From assembly GCA_023238725.1 (NCBI GenBank), contig CM041550.1, positions 7,077,044 through 7,141,043 of the forward strand: a stretch of DNA of 64,000 nucleotides. Direction: 5' to 3'. This DNA comes from Scortum barcoo. Lineage: Eukaryota > Chordata > Actinopteri > Centrarchiformes > Terapontidae. Each line of letters begins with the position of its first letter. Position 1 is the first letter of the stretch. Below, piece after piece: positions 25,101 through 40,100 of the stretch. Both the position numbers and the translations under genes were made by a program. The notes beneath the pieces are model-generated. The model saw nothing but the letters and a program-made list of their open reading frames with translations. It did no database searches and was not told the origin of the DNA.

Positions 25101-28100
25101 TTTAAATTTTGGCGGGGGGGGGCACTGAATTGGTATTCAGTATCTGCAGATAGTCGAGGAGAGAAAAAGTCTGATCGGTACATCCACAAGCTTTATCAGT
25201 CTGACTGTGACTGGTGGTGAATCTGAAGAGCACATAGAGCATGTACAGGGGATAAAAGTTAAGCAGTGCTTAAAGATTTAAAATAAGTAAATCACAGTCA
25301 ACTGGCGTATAAGTTACAATTATAGGTGTTTGTTGTAGATTATGCAGTGGTAATTTAAGCTATTTTAAAGCTGTATTCATTATTTTTTTCCCATTTGAGG
25401 GCACAAGAACTCCACAAATTGCTAAAAATTCATCCCTCTACCATGTTATCAAGTTCTAGAGTTATCTATTTAAACGTCCAGTAGCCACAGAGCACATTAG
25501 CATTCATACTGTCTGCTGATAAATGTAAGTCGAATATTCACCAGATCCTGAAAAATGATCCGACTCCCTTCTTTCTTCTTGTCTTACTAGTTAATCAGTT
25601 GCTCTGACGTTTGGCATTGGGCAGGAAGCATGCAGTGGATTTATGGAGGAATTTTAGTTTAAATCAGCATGCGGCTACTGCTGGAAACAGGACTGATAAA
25701 AGCAGTGAGACTCAACCAGAGGATTAATGTGCTGCAAAACCAAAACACTGAGCTAAACGCGGCTAAAAACCTCCACAGAGCTGCAGAGTTTGTAATTATG
25801 CTCTCTACCATTACAAGCGAATGAATTCACATAGAACAGAGCTGTCTGATTACCTTTTAATATTAAAAACCATCAATTTGTGGCTTTGCAAATCCTTTTT
25901 CATGATGTGTTGACACTATTTTGTCAACCTCCTGCACGAGTACACACGATCATTGGACTCAAAAGTCGCTTTTCCCGCTCCGTGTCCAGTCACTGCGGGA
26001 GAATTCGAAGGCTTGATGTTGCTGGACCGAGATGCAACACACCGCCCAAACAGGTCACTGGACGACTGCCTATCACAAGTGGAACAGAAACCCTCTCAGC
26101 TGGATGGCCTAGTTAACTTGGTCTGTGTGTGAGTGTGTGTGTGTGTATAAACATCTATCCAAAACCTTGCATTAGGTTGATATCAGCTTGTCATCTATCG
26201 GAGGGAGCTCTTACGGGGAGTTAAGCCTCTCTGTGCTGGTCAGAGGCCCGCGGACAGCACGGCGCTGTGGTGAAGCTATTTCTTACCGTGGGGGACCGAG
26301 AGTGGCCAACAAAGCTAGGCCAACTCCCCGGCTGCAGTCGCCCAGCTTTTCTTCTCCCCTCTCCAGCCTTTTAATCCCTGGCCACTGCCACGGGCCTCGT
26401 TCCTCCACACGCCAGGCAACAGAGAAGAAAAAAAAAAAGGCACAGCAATCGCTTCTCAAGCAACGCTGTTTCCTGATGGCTCGGAGAATAAATACTGCCT
26501 TGGTTGAAAGTGTGACCGTGTGCGGTGATGATGTGGGTGTTGCGGGATTATACTGAAGTGTGAATCAATCATTGTCTCTAGATTTCCTCTTACCTCTTAC
26601 CTCTCCCACGGAAGAAAAAACGAAATATCAATAAATGCATTCCACTGCCGAGATTCAGGACCTTGTCATAATAGAGCATCTCCCTCTCTAACCGCATGCA
26701 TCAGCGGCCTCTTGAGAATATATATCGACCACTGACCCTGATGGTACAGACACAGAGGATGATGTAGTTTTCAACAGCGCCCCGGTATATTGCAGCTTAG
26801 TAATTAATCTAGAGGGAAGGCCAGGGTTTCTTTGATAACAACCCGAGCAGATGGTGAGTGGCAGACCGCTTCATTAAGATTCCATATCCTTCTCTGGCAC
26901 AAGATTCTGTCACTTTAACTTTCTAAGACAAGAAGCGCGCAATGCATCGGCAAATAAGAAACCAAACTAGACCTAATGGATTTGTAGACACAGTGGTTTA
27001 TAGGGCGCTGAGGGTGCCGCACAAATATGCTCTTGACTGCTCTCTTATAGTCTGATGTCGTAAAACATAACAGCACCTTAAACTAATCTCGAATGCAGTC
27101 GCAAAGTTTCACTTGCTTTACACGTCTGCGCCCCCCGAGTTGAATCAAGGACACGTCAAGTTGGGCATACTGAACGATGCGCTGAAAGAATGGTTTCAAC
27201 AAAAAAAAAAAAAGGGTATCAGGTGGTGTTGGTCTTTCACATGACTTTGTGTGTGTGTGTTTTTTTTCTTAAATACCTGAGAAGTCTGCAGATGCTGCTC
27301 CTGTAGCTCAGTCTCTGGCTCGCAGCGGCCACACTGGGAGGCATTGGTGGGCGCGACGGGAAATAGAGCAGCACTGCCGCAAAAAGCACAGCAATTGCAG
27401 CCAACTCTGCCAGGGCACAGCGACACAGATAACATGTTAGTTTCACAGATGAGGCAGTCAGACCGATTTGACATTTGGAAAAGAAAAAAAAAAAAAAAAA
27501 AGGTCACTGCGACATCCATAAGTTGCCTGAAACCATCTCTGGAATGAACATAATGGCAGACAAGACAAGACTACAGACTAAATACATGTCAGCCTCACAA
27601 AGTCATGTAATCTGGTGACGTATTTCTCTTTAAAAAGCATCAAACTTTACATTTTGGTTATTTTGAAAGTTACATTTCTCATATGTCTGTCCTTTTTTTC
27701 TTTTGATGACCTCTGAAACTTTTGGTTCACAAAAATGGTATCTGCTTTGTCCTTAGAAAATTAATACCAATACTACCTTAGGTTAAACAAAAGCTGCAGC
27801 CTCAATCTATTACAGCATGCTTGTTTCTCTTTTCAGTGTGCTTTTAATTTTCTGAACCAGTTAAGCATGGCAGTCCAAGCAATCTATTTTTCAGAGGAGT
27901 GGTTATGAAGATTATAATTGAGTTTTTTTCGCAAAATTCTTGGAGGCCCTCGCCTGATTGTATTTGTGTCACTTGACGGGGCTGACATGATGTCAAAATG
28001 ATGTGCCATCGATCCTCGGTACCCCGGAGGTTCTCGCTCGCCGTTAGTACCTGCATACATAACCAGCTGGATCCTGTCTCGGATGAAGCTGTCGGAAACT

Positions 28101-31100
28101 GCCGCCGCCACCATCCTGTTTCCTGCCAGGGTGTCATTGGGCGCCGGCACGATCAGCGGCCCTACTACGAACGCCGCAGCGCCTCCCAGGTAGGAGAAGA
28201 GCGAGGCCACGGCCGTCGCGGTGGCTCTCTGATCAGGGGCGAACCATGTGGTGGAGAGGTAGGGCCCGGCGCTCAAGCCATTATGGTCGGGCCGGCCAAA
28301 CCGTTCAGAAGCTGACCTCCGTGTATCAACCTGTAACAGAAACAGGAGAGGAAACAGGTTCAGTTCTTCACTAAAAAACAACAACAACAAACAGAGAAAT
28401 AAATAAATACACACACCACATTGTGAGGAAACTGTGTGATACTGGGTTTAAACATCTGTGCTGCACTGGAAAATATTAGAATTATAATCTTGTGATGGGC
28501 TTCCAACTCTTTTAAAGACACCATTCTCACAAGACAGCGTTATGTAAAAGAATAATAATCAAGCATTAAGTGTATACTCACAGTGAAACCAGACGCTCAA
28601 CGTATTTAATTATATCAGGCTAATTAAAGTCTGACAGTTAGCCAGATGTGAAAACCCAGTTCTCTTTGCTCCGCTTCTTACCTAATCGTAACGTAATGGC
28701 TTATTATACAGGATTGGTCAATTTTGTCATCGTTTAGGACTATTATTTGACTAGGAAAATTATTACAGAGTTTTTCAGGATTTGTGGACACCCTATAAAC
28801 CACTCAGGTCTCCCACTGTTACGCCACAATGGGGTGAGCTTTCACAGCAGTGTATTTATTCAATTAAAAAGAAACACATAAAGACATAGTGACGCACTTG
28901 ATGGAATAATGACAGGCGAAAGATTCAAAATAAGGCCGTAAGCAACAACCTGCCTCCGAGAGAGTCCAAGTTTCTTTACAGTTTCACGTGTGCAACATCA
29001 GACTCAGCTTGTGGCAGACAGATGCACTCTGAGATGTCCCGCGGTGCCACCAGACCGCTCGCCACCTTCCTCCTCCCACCACCTCCAGGACTGTCTGTCT
29101 GACGCTGGTCAGGACAGCGTTCATTCAGAGCCGCCTGAGACAGCTCAGCGGGGTGGTGAGGAGGAGGAAGGAGGCGGAAAGAGAGAAAAAACGTGAGGGA
29201 GGAGAGAGGACAGGGAGCGGAGGGATCTGGGGATAATTCTGAGTTTATGGTATTCAAAATTATTCAGTATGTTTGCATGCAGATTTGACAGCCGAGAGTT
29301 CTGCTGATCCTCATTCAGTGTAAGTGAAGCGCAGGCTAGGAGGAGAAAATTGGATGTTTGTAAGTTTAAATCAGGTTCATCTGAACACTTTTTAAGATCT
29401 TGTTCATACCAATTTGGATGGCTTATTTCACCAATTAGGCGAGTGAAAAAATAAATTTATTAGAAACATTTTAGATCTAAGGCTATTTGGCAACTATGAA
29501 CACATTTTCTAGGAATATCATTATCAAGAATAAAAAGACCTTGGTTTAAATTATTTATAGGACTGTTTCTCTGAGACCCTGAAAGAGAAATAGCTGCTTT
29601 TGCTGTCCATCAATGTCACAGTCAAGTCATCAATATGACCTTTTAGAAAAGACAGCTATATTTTAACAGAAAACAAGTGCAGTGCTGACATGATACCCAA
29701 GTTGTGCCACAGATATCATACAAGAAAGTACAAAAAAACAAACAAACATGAAGGTTGCCTAAATAAAATGCAGTCTGTTTTATCTGAATAAGTAACTCTG
29801 TGATCAGGGAATAAGTAAAACAAGTGTACAAATCTGAAGACATTTGATGCCAGCTTTCAATAGTCTGTGCTACACATTTTGCTCTGTACCAAAGAAAAAG
29901 TACTGACATAAGACTGCCAAGGCCAACACTTGAGAAAACAACATCTTCAGACCTAAAGCGGGCATTTATCAGTTTGTTTTACAGTCCACTGCGCTTATAC
30001 TTCTTTCCCTCTAACTCTTTTCTTAACTCTGCTGTCCGCTGCCTCTGGGATTCGCAGATAAATGTGTCACGGTGGAATACAGAGTACGGCGGTCAGTGAC
30101 AGATTGATTGCAGAATAACATGTTGACCCTGCATCTCCCTCCCACATCTCAGACCTGCTAACATCCCAGCCTACACACCAGCTCGTCCTAAAATACTCTG
30201 TGGCTCCAACTTTTTATTCATCCCACTCCTTCCGTCTTTGTACATTTCTTTCTATGTGTCTCTTTGTCGCTCAATTAACTGAAGAGGTTTTTAGAAGTAT
30301 TCTGTTCTGGGTATGTTCTGGTATCCTGTTTTTATCACATATATGCATGGTATAACATTATGATGGCTTCTTTGTCATCTGTTTTGGTGCAGGTATGTCT
30401 TTGACTCAACCACCAGCCTCTTTGTTATTTTCTGCACCAAGTCGGTTTGCTCAGCGATCGAAGGACGAACCCGGCGTCGGGACACTGCCGCGTTTACTGC
30501 TCTGCTATTTTCTTCTCCATCATATCACGAGTGACGGGAGACGAGAGCGACAGGCGGTAAAAATTTATCCGCGTTATCGGTGTCGCAGTCTCATTTTCAC
30601 TTGAGGACGTAGCTCATCGTTTGTCATTGTATTTTTTGTTTTATAGACTTACCACGACATGATTTAGATCACAGACGCACCTGCTCATATGCCAAGAAAC
30701 CTGGCTAATGTGTTTACGTGCCACAGTATATCAATCTCAATGAGAGAAACCCAGATAACATATTCAGGTCTCTCAAAGCCTGGATTAGGTCTCCTATCTA
30801 TGATTCAAAGATATCTAGTTCTTCATATGTGAAGAGCCTCCAAAAAATGAGGAAAAGGCAAAAAATGTTTGTATAGAAATGTGCTCTGTGTGAAAAATCT
30901 GTATTTTTTTGGTTTACGAGTCATTTTTAGCAATGACTTTCACAAAAATGAAGCTTTTATGGCCGTCCCTATAACCAAGTGATGCCCAATTCCAGCACTA
31001 CATACCTACTCTTGAACATCAAGGGATCCTCTGCTCTGATTATTAACTTCTTGAAACATTCATACCATTTAAAAACACTGAACCGGAACTACAACACCAG

Positions 31101-34100
31101 GCGTGTCACTGTGGCTAGGCTCCATTTGGCTGGGCCCGGCGGGTCACCAATTTCGCAGAGCGCAGAGGAAAACACTTGAATGGAGCCTCAACTGTTTACG
31201 ATCTGTTGGTAACACAGCATTTTGTTTACCTGCCACACAGAGCCGTTAATTCAAGTCGGCATTAGCGGCATGTGCTGTTTTTGTGTGCCGGATTGAAAAT
31301 GGAGTGGAGGCGGCATCCAACTGGCACCAACAGGCACCGTGCCGGTCAGGTTTTGGAGCACATCCTGCGATTACAGTCTCATTTGTGCCGGGGAAGGATC
31401 CAGAGACTAGACTGGTCCACCTGCTGCACTGTATCTTCTCATTAGACAAGGATTATTCCAAACTCAACATGCATATCCAGTTTGTCCAAATGCTGATTAT
31501 TAAAACAACAAAGATACTCAGCGTAATTACTCTGAGCTGGTGTGACCTCAGATCAACACTTGGTTTCATTTGAATTTTTTTATACCAGTATTATTATGAT
31601 GCCTTACTTTTTCCATTGTATTTTTATTCAGTTTCCAATATCTGTCAAACCAAGCCCCCAGCTTTTAATGCACACTTTATCTTACAAATATCTCATTAAC
31701 TTTTAGCTAACCCATTTTTTTTATGTCTTTGATTAAACAAAACGAAATACAGCAACAAAACAAAACAAACTCCTCAAGTGCATTAATATTTAATTCTGTC
31801 TCAGCACAAAAAGCTGAACTTTAACTTAACTTGTGTAAATAAAATGCAGTGACTAATAATCAGACCAGTCCTACTTCACAGCTTTTCAAACTTTGTGTTA
31901 TAAAGTTCGGTCAGGAAAGTACTGAAGTTCAGCGCCCGGCCTTACTGTCTATATGCTCTCAGGATGGATGTGACTAAGAAAATTGCCTTTAATGTGACAG
32001 GCGATGAGGACGGATGGTGAGCAACATGATGACGGGCGGTCACATGGGGCAGCCGCGCCGTGGCAGGAGAGGGGATAAAAAAGGGAAGGGAGCAGCTTTT
32101 TTTTTTTTTTTTTTTTTTTTAAACTGGATGATTAAGTTAATCAGTATTGATGAACCCTGTCAGACTTTATGTGATGGAGGATGAGACAAAGAAGCCGGCA
32201 CTGTGGTGAAATCATCCCACTGCTTCTGGTCTGCCAGGGCTGACAGACCCAATTCTGCCATCACAGAAAGGCCAGGCCAATTCTGTCTGGAAAATGACAC
32301 CACAGCAATCGTCACAGTAATAGGACAGCCTGCAGCGGGACGTACAGTGTGTCCTGATGGCCAATCAGACAGTGTCTGAGTGAGTCTGAGATCGAACTGA
32401 TAGACACTTTCTAATCACACAGCTGGTCTTTGTTTAAATTCATGAGACGCACACACACAGTAAAGAGTGAATGTGTCAAAAAACACACACATAAAAAAAA
32501 AACAAGGAAGGTAAAAATGTCTCTGATTTGAGAGCAGCCCTAATCACAGCGAGGTCTAATCAGTGACCTCTGATGCGACGCTGCCTTTTCTCTCCTTATC
32601 TGAACTTCACAAAACTAATGCTCGGCTCTCTTTCAAACGTGCCTGCAGCAGCTACGCACTGAAGATCCCGGTTATATAAGGGAGGAAGTTCCTCTGCTTG
32701 CGAGTTCACAACTGCCTTTGATTCTCTGAAAAACTCAAAACAAAGAGACGGTTTACTTCCTCAAGAGGATATCAAAAGAAGGAAAAAAAGAAGTAATCGC
32801 TTATCAAACATGAAACGGCATCTGGAACAAATGCAGAACTGCGGGGGGGGCTGCCGATGGAGACCCGGGTGACTGTCGCAGCTCGTCTCCTGATCAGGGG
32901 AGTAGGAAACTAGGATGCTGCTGTTTGATGCTGTTTTATCGCTCTTGACATGCCCTTGAACTCCACGCATTTGGAAGTCAGGAGCTTTAGTTGTTTTTTA
33001 AGGCCCCCCTCCTTTCCTCTCAGGTCATCTAAATCATCATCTGAGCCCACGCTTCTGATATGAACAAAAATATCCTTCTTATGAGAGCTGGCACACACAG
33101 CAGCAACACAGGTCAACAAACAAATCTCTCACCGTCTGATCATGTTTTATCGCCTACTACTGCAAAGCGAAGAGTGACATCTACTGTCGATCGGGGGAGC
33201 TGCGAGTCTGTCGGCCTGCAATTCACTTCACTGTGATAATCCACACTGTCATCCATTAAAAACATGGCGTCAAGAGCTGTGACCTATTACATTTTATATG
33301 CAAATTAGGCCAGAGCCGCGTCAGAACTAACATTTGCTGTGTGATTCATGCAACCTTGGCCTTCACCGCGCTATCTTGTTTTTCCACTTTGAATACCGAA
33401 TCAAAAAGAGCTGAAGGTGATGGCTGTGAAAGGTCGTCCACATCAGCCGATGGGAAAACAGCCTGCAGCTCTCACCTGGGAAACACACCTTGGACGTTTT
33501 TCACTTTGACCACTATCACTCCCGTACCCGAATAATTAGAGGAAGAGGTCTCTTGTGTCTTTGCAGCCCTGTTTCTACTTGACTCTGTTTCCCCTTTACA
33601 GTAAACGTCTCGCATCATCTTACAGATCAAGATGAGTTTACTTGTCTTGCCTAACGCTTTTCAACCTGTGGGAACAGTTGTAGAGTTGAGTGGGGATTTT
33701 GGTAAGGTCAGAGAAAATAACCTGTGATGTTGTCATCTGGGTTAATTTAGCTTGGAGTTATAGAGACTGCATAAAGTGACATCTACAATCTACCAGACAC
33801 AGAAGACATTAAGTAAAAACACTATTGAGTTGGATTATCAGAGATGTATGATCCAGTTTGTTTGGCCCTTACTACAGACAAAACTTCAGGATATCTTATT
33901 CAATTAGCTCCTTATTGAATGTGTCACTTGAGAGTCTCCTAACTTTAAAAAAAAAAATCGATGGAGTACTCTTTTAAGCGGTCACAGAGAGACATAAAAC
34001 AACTATAAAAAAAACAGTTTGTCCACTCTGAACGGTTTTTGGTTTTGATTTACTGATAGAATTAAAACCTCAGCTACATCCTTCTATAATTTCACAGATT

Positions 34101-37100
34101 AAAAAAGGCTCCAATATTGTGAGCCTTGTTTACGATGCAGACCAGGTGCAGAGGAACATCCTGATGATTTAGGTCATATCCGCCCCACTACAGCAAATGA
34201 CAAATCCCAGAGGATGACTTTGATTAAAGCCACAGTGGAAAGAGCTCTAAATTACTCACTGAAATAGAATAAGTTTCTGCAGAAAATGCTGCTTTTTTTC
34301 CTGTAGAGAAAAGGAAGGCACCTGCCCTGTTTGGCCTGTTAAAGCGACTGTAAGCGACTGTAAGCCAAAACAAGGAACATGTTATGTTGTTAGAGATGAG
34401 AGCCTCTATCAAAGGTTAACACTCCGAGATAACGTCTGCACCACAGACTCTACATAAAGATGAACCCCAAAAAGATAGACCAAAACACCTGGATCACTCC
34501 CTGGTCGCTAGCCCCGCTTGTTATTTGATGCTATACAAATGGGGTGCGACGTCATGATCGTTGTATGATCGAACATAGAGAGGAAATTTAACTTTAACTT
34601 TGGCGGGTGATCTTTAGCTAACAGTTCCTAATTACTGATTACCGATCGAGTCAGGCAGGTGTGTGTGCGGGTCCTCGATACCACACTTCCCTCTTCGACA
34701 ACTACTGCACAGACACTGGCCCAAAATGACAAAAGCCTCCCGTATCTGAGATATTTCAGCTTTTCTACAGCGGGAGGAAGTGGAGTCGTGTCATCCATCT
34801 TTATATACAAGCAAAGGTCTGCCTGTACCAAACACTACATGTTTAGTCTACCCGTAGGTGTGAGCAGGCAGAAGTGGACTCATGCGAGAGGACGTCCCTC
34901 TTGATTTAAGGCTGTGGAAATAGCCCTTAAAAGCTGTGAGCACAACCACACAGAGAGGCAACAAATCCAGGATGCAAAACACATTTCTCAGCAAATTGTA
35001 GATACAGCTCAGGCACGATCACGGGGGAATCATGATTCAATCACCTCCTCTCCTTAATATACTTTAACAGAAGCTTTTTATTTTCCTTACATTTGGACTG
35101 TATCACTGTACAACTGGCTGTTCACTCCACTAATGGCTTTTTTTTTTTAACCGCAGCCCCATGAGACACAGAGAGAAAGAGACTGAGAAACAAAATTGAT
35201 TTATCTTCTCTCTGAAAGCCAAAATTATTTCTAAAATCCTCAAATCCATGGAGTGAAAGTAATATGCGACTCATTTTGTGGAAATACAATTTCCTCTATG
35301 TATTGATATTTTATGATATACTGCCTCATTGTGGAGCCCAATAGGAATCATTAGACAGATTACCACTCAGAAATATTCAATGAAATTACATTTTTAAAAA
35401 GGCGCATTATAATTGAAATGACCTTCTCTGAGCTCTTGCACTTTCCAAAAGAGGAACACCGAGCCCATGAGTAAAACTGAGGCAATGCATTAAGAATAAT
35501 TGGATTCCTTTTATGTTTTCCAGTGATGGCCCGTCACTGTGCTGTGATAAGGGAGGAAACTGGCAGCAAGGACACAAAAAAATAAGTAAAGGATCCACGC
35601 GATATTGAGCTGTCTTTCAGAATCCTGCTCTCCGGCAGCCAAATGCTTCCTGGCTGTCCCTCTATCCAGTTACAGGTCTCTATTTTGAAGCACAAGGAAC
35701 CAGACCTTGGCTGGAATCAATACAGCTGAATACAGAATAACACCCCTATAAGCTAATAATAGTCACCGTGTGTTACTGATGTTCTTTCTGGTTCTCATAC
35801 GTTTTTTAAAGTGCTCTATCAATATTTTAACTGGTTATGAAACATATTCTCAATTTAATACTGATGCCTTGATATGACCTACATAAACAAACAAGACCAA
35901 CAGTGAGAAGATTGACTATTTCAACTAATTTCTAATTGTTATTCTTAATGTCTGACACCGGGTCTGATTTTTCCATGACCAAATAGCGCTGGGGTTTGCT
36001 CTGATCAAATTCAAGTTGCTCCAGCTGCTAACTGAAGGCCTGTCTCTGGTGAACTATTCTCGTTGCAGTGAGGGGCGAAGTGGAGGAATGTGTAACCTAA
36101 CGTCAGGTGACACACTGCCACCTTTGTCCACAGCGACCGCCAAAATCAACACAAGATGAAAAGTTCCACCAAAGTGCTTTAAAGCAGCAGAGTTAGTAAG
36201 ATTAAAAGAAAGTGCTCTTATTTTGAAAATTAGAGCGAGTTCAAGTTTAAAGCCGGCTCCCCGCGGCATTACTCCCTTTAATTCTTTCTTTTTAACTTGC
36301 TTTTCTTCACTGCTCTTCTTCTGTTTGCTTATTTTTTTTTTTTTGTTCGGTTTGTTTTTATCCGTCCACTCAGAGTTAACACATGCAAAGTGGAGCAGTA
36401 CCTGTGCAGGAGCAGGGACTGAAGCTTTGTCAGATATTTTTTTCTGATTAGCTGTTTTTGACCTGGGTGTGGTGCATTCTTGTCAAATGTCCTCGAGGCA
36501 GCAGGTGGAGTCGGAGGAGTCTGATATATATCAAAGATTATGTGTCTCATGTTTACTGTCAGGACATAGAGACAGTTTTAGCAAATAGTTTGAAGTTATT
36601 TTTAAATAAGTTCCCCACTTCTATTTTAAAATAAGCATGTTTTATGCCTTAAAGCGGTCCCCAGCTCTTCCTGTCCGATGGTCAGCCCCTTGCTTGACTG
36701 AATTGAATTGTAAAGCTTTGGATGAATGCAGCCAACTTTTTTTCATATTTTCAATTGGTCCAAAATGACCAAATACCTGCTAAATTAATTAAATTAGTGG
36801 CGTTTTTCCCTATCTGACTCAATAAGGTCTGCCACATACAGAACAGACTGTAAAGCTCCTTGAGGATGATTGTGATTTGTGATATTGGGCTGTATAAATA
36901 AAACTTTCCCATCATCCTCAGCTGTACTTTGTGTTCAGTACTAACAGATATCGGCATGCTAACGCACTAAACCAAGATGGGAAACGTGGATGATCTTGTA
37001 CCTTTCTGATGCTAAGCATCAATGTTAAGCACTGCCATTGTGACCCTTTATTTATTTTCTTATTTAATCGTCACTGAATCATGGTGTTTGCAAAATGCCA

Positions 37101-40100
37101 GAAAATAGTAAAAGATTCTTGCTATAATGTCCCAGAGCCAAAGATGACATATTGAACATGTTTTCTCCAGTGTTAACGTTCAGTTTATTATCATATTTAA
37201 CAAAGAAAAGCATCAAATCCTCACGTTCCTCACTGAAGATATAATCTTAAAAGTGATTGAAAGAATAAATCCATCAACCAAATAGCTGCTGATTAATTTT
37301 CTGTGGCTTGACATTAATCTGCTAATCTTGTCAGCTACATCATGGTGAACTCATTAGAAAAAGGAGAGGTCTTAACTTTGGCAAGCGGCCCTTTTCGTCC
37401 ATAAACTGATGTAGCTGGTCCTGAGTTGGCTCCGGTAGTCGGTTAGAGAAAGTCTGCCTAATAAATCAAATTATGGAAATGGTGGAGGGCTTATGACTGC
37501 ACTGAGGATCACGAGTCACTCCCTGATTATTTTCCAAAACCTTTCAAAAGGATCATGATCATCACACTGGCCGCCTCGAACCATCTGCTGCCGTAACGTT
37601 CACAGAGGAGCCTTACCATCGTCTGAGAGGCTGCTCCGTCAGCGGGATGCTCCTGAGAGCGGATCCGAGCAGCATGAACAACGCCGAGAGGAGGAGGGAG
37701 GCCCGCAAACCTGGAGAAGACAAGAAGGGGGGGAGGGAGGAAGGAATAAAGATTAAAGATGATAGCCGATAAGAGGAGGGCGGACATGGTCGAGGTCACC
37801 CGTCCATATAGTCCGATTTTATTATAATCAAAAAATAATCTCATTACTTCATAGTGATTATTTCATTATTGATGAATATGTTTTGTTTTTATGCTGTTTG
37901 TAAAATGTAAATAAAAGAAACTGTGAAAACGTCCATCACTATTTCCCACAGACTACAGTGACTATTTCAAACTCCAACCAGCAGTCAAAAACTAAAAAAT
38001 GTTCAACTTACATTGATAAAAAAATATAATAAAACTGCAAAAAGATGGAGCTGGTACATATTTGGCATTTTCTATTTTATAGGTAGCTTAAATGTTTCTT
38101 AAAATACCAACATTTTTGCTGATCGATCATTTTGTTGACTGACTAAACATTTCAGCACAGTTTCACTCAGTTGCTGCTGTTGAACTGCATCACCTCATAA
38201 AGAAAGTCATTTCTGTTATATAATGGGGTGGACAAAATAATATAAACATCTGTTAGTATAATGCAATACAGTTCAACAAAGGAACAAACTGAACAAGCTG
38301 AATCAACACTATTAAAACAGTTTCGACACAGACCTAATATTATGACCTTTATGATGTTTGTACATCTGTTTTCAGAATCAGAATCAGCTTTATTGGCAAA
38401 GTATGTAAACACATGCAAGGAATCTGACTCTGGTTTTTAACAACGCTTTCAGTGTACGTACACAGAAATAGAGATACAGTTTAAAACGAGGACAACAGCT
38501 CGACAAGGTAAAACTAAACATGAAAATATGAGCAAGTGTTAATAAATATACTTTAAATATAAGTGCACACATGTTGACTGTTTCACCAGTTTTACCTGGC
38601 TGCATTTAATAAACTGACAGCTGGCAGGTGCACGCGGCCGATAATAACACTTAAAGTGCAGAAAAACAACCGGAATCCCAAAGTTCCTCGTTTAATATTG
38701 ACCGTGTGACAGCGGTAGCCTTCCTCTACCAACTTGGAAGTCTCTACTCTCTGTTTCACCCACATGACACCCATTAGAGGAAACTCTCCACTTCCTTTTT
38801 CTTCTCTTTCAATGTGAGTTGTCCTTTGCAGCAGTTTCGACATAGATTGACAGATAGATTAACAGATCAATATTTGGATGGCGGTCAAACGGGGCCGGGG
38901 CAGGACTGTAACTTTATCGATCCCTGATGGGAAACAGCGGCCGCGAAACGCCTATGTGTGACCTCACGGCGCACGTTAGGAGTCTGTCAGGCTGTTGTCG
39001 TTAGATTTCAAACAGGCGTACAGTCAGATGTTTGTCTCTGTGTGTTTATGTGATCAAATATTAACAAGTCGCTCGTAGCAACAAGTGCTGACAGGGACTC
39101 GTTATTAAATCCTTCAGCAGAATATCTCCTTTCAGCTACAGCCACGATTGACTCAGTGAAAACTTTGTTTCACCGTTAATTTGATTTGGAAAAGATTTTG
39201 CATCACGTACATAATCACTGCCTTTTATAATAAACACACTATTTTAGGCCACAGGGAGAATTTGATCTACTGATACTTTTGGGCTTCACTGTCTCAGAAG
39301 TCTTTGTAGACTTCAATTATTTTAACTGATTATTTTAAATGCCTTGGATAATCCTGTTTTAAAATGCCTGGGGCAGGAGAGGCCTGAAAAAGCTCAAGAG
39401 GCACACTTGAATCTGCTGGTTTGATTCTGATAAAGAATAAGATAAACCTACACGGGAAAGAAAATGAGTAGCGCCGGTCCCCTTTCACTTTGAGCACTAT
39501 TTAGATGCCCTTGAATGATATATAACACCCTCAAACTGCTCACATCCAGGAGACTTAAGTTGCAAGACGCACTTCTCACGTTAAATGTAGTCACCACACG
39601 AGTGTAAAGCAGGGAAACGACAGATATTGTGAACTACTTGCCAACTACTATAGAAAACTATTTTGGTGATCAATTAGATCAATAATTTATCAGACAAATA
39701 CTCATGTTGTCTTGTCATATGTGAAACTGTATTACTTTTTTGATTGCAAATTGAACATCTTTGAAGTATGGACGTCATGATAATGTTGCTGCGGTGATAT
39801 TATTGCTCTCTCTACAACGCGTGCAGGCTAATATTTCACACAGCACTGCATTTGTATTTAGTGACACAAAGTGTCAGTAACCTATATTTCAGAGAGGCCC
39901 TGGAGGTCGTCTGCCACAAGCAGGACTTTACACAGGCTTTACAACCTGACACTTAAATGATCAGCGGATCAGCTCCCTCTGACACATCAGCATATATGTA
40001 TGTCAAACTTCTTCTGACTTCTGATTTTAAGAGCCTCCCTTTGAATGTGAGCTTCTGCTGTGTTGTTGATCATGAACAGCCTTGCCTCTACCTTCAGGAA

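Larger units (their letters stand above)
28331..37616 (-). other. slc49a4: slc49a4 intron 2
   Basis: 9.3-kb intron, the longest in the window. No recognisable gene. It holds a 24-bp poly-T (32097), a duplicated GCGACTGTAA unit near 34344 and a retroposon tail at about 36825-36905. The remaining ORFs are short and lack similarity I can recognise. Confidence 0.8.

Noticed and set aside
28273..28275. TGA as a selenocysteine codon in slc49a4
   Set aside because: The family has no selenocysteine, and recoding the stop would not repair the frame, since downstream homology is in another frame.
28246..28305. Explaining the slc49a4 exon 3 frame break by a cryptic tiny intron
   Set aside because: A GT...AG pair can be drawn over about 30 nt ending at the TTGAG, but it is far below vertebrate intron size, would delete the conserved GLAGPTIMA block and leaves the wrong frame.
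27884..28414. The single 176-codon ORF across exon 3 as one coding unit
   Set aside because: Its N-terminal part is intron, and the start of exon 3 in this frame is nonsense; only the part downstream of the frame break is real.
34340..34362. Short GCGACTGTAA duplication as a regulatory element
   Set aside because: Two copies of a roughly 12-bp unit are within what chance slippage produces.
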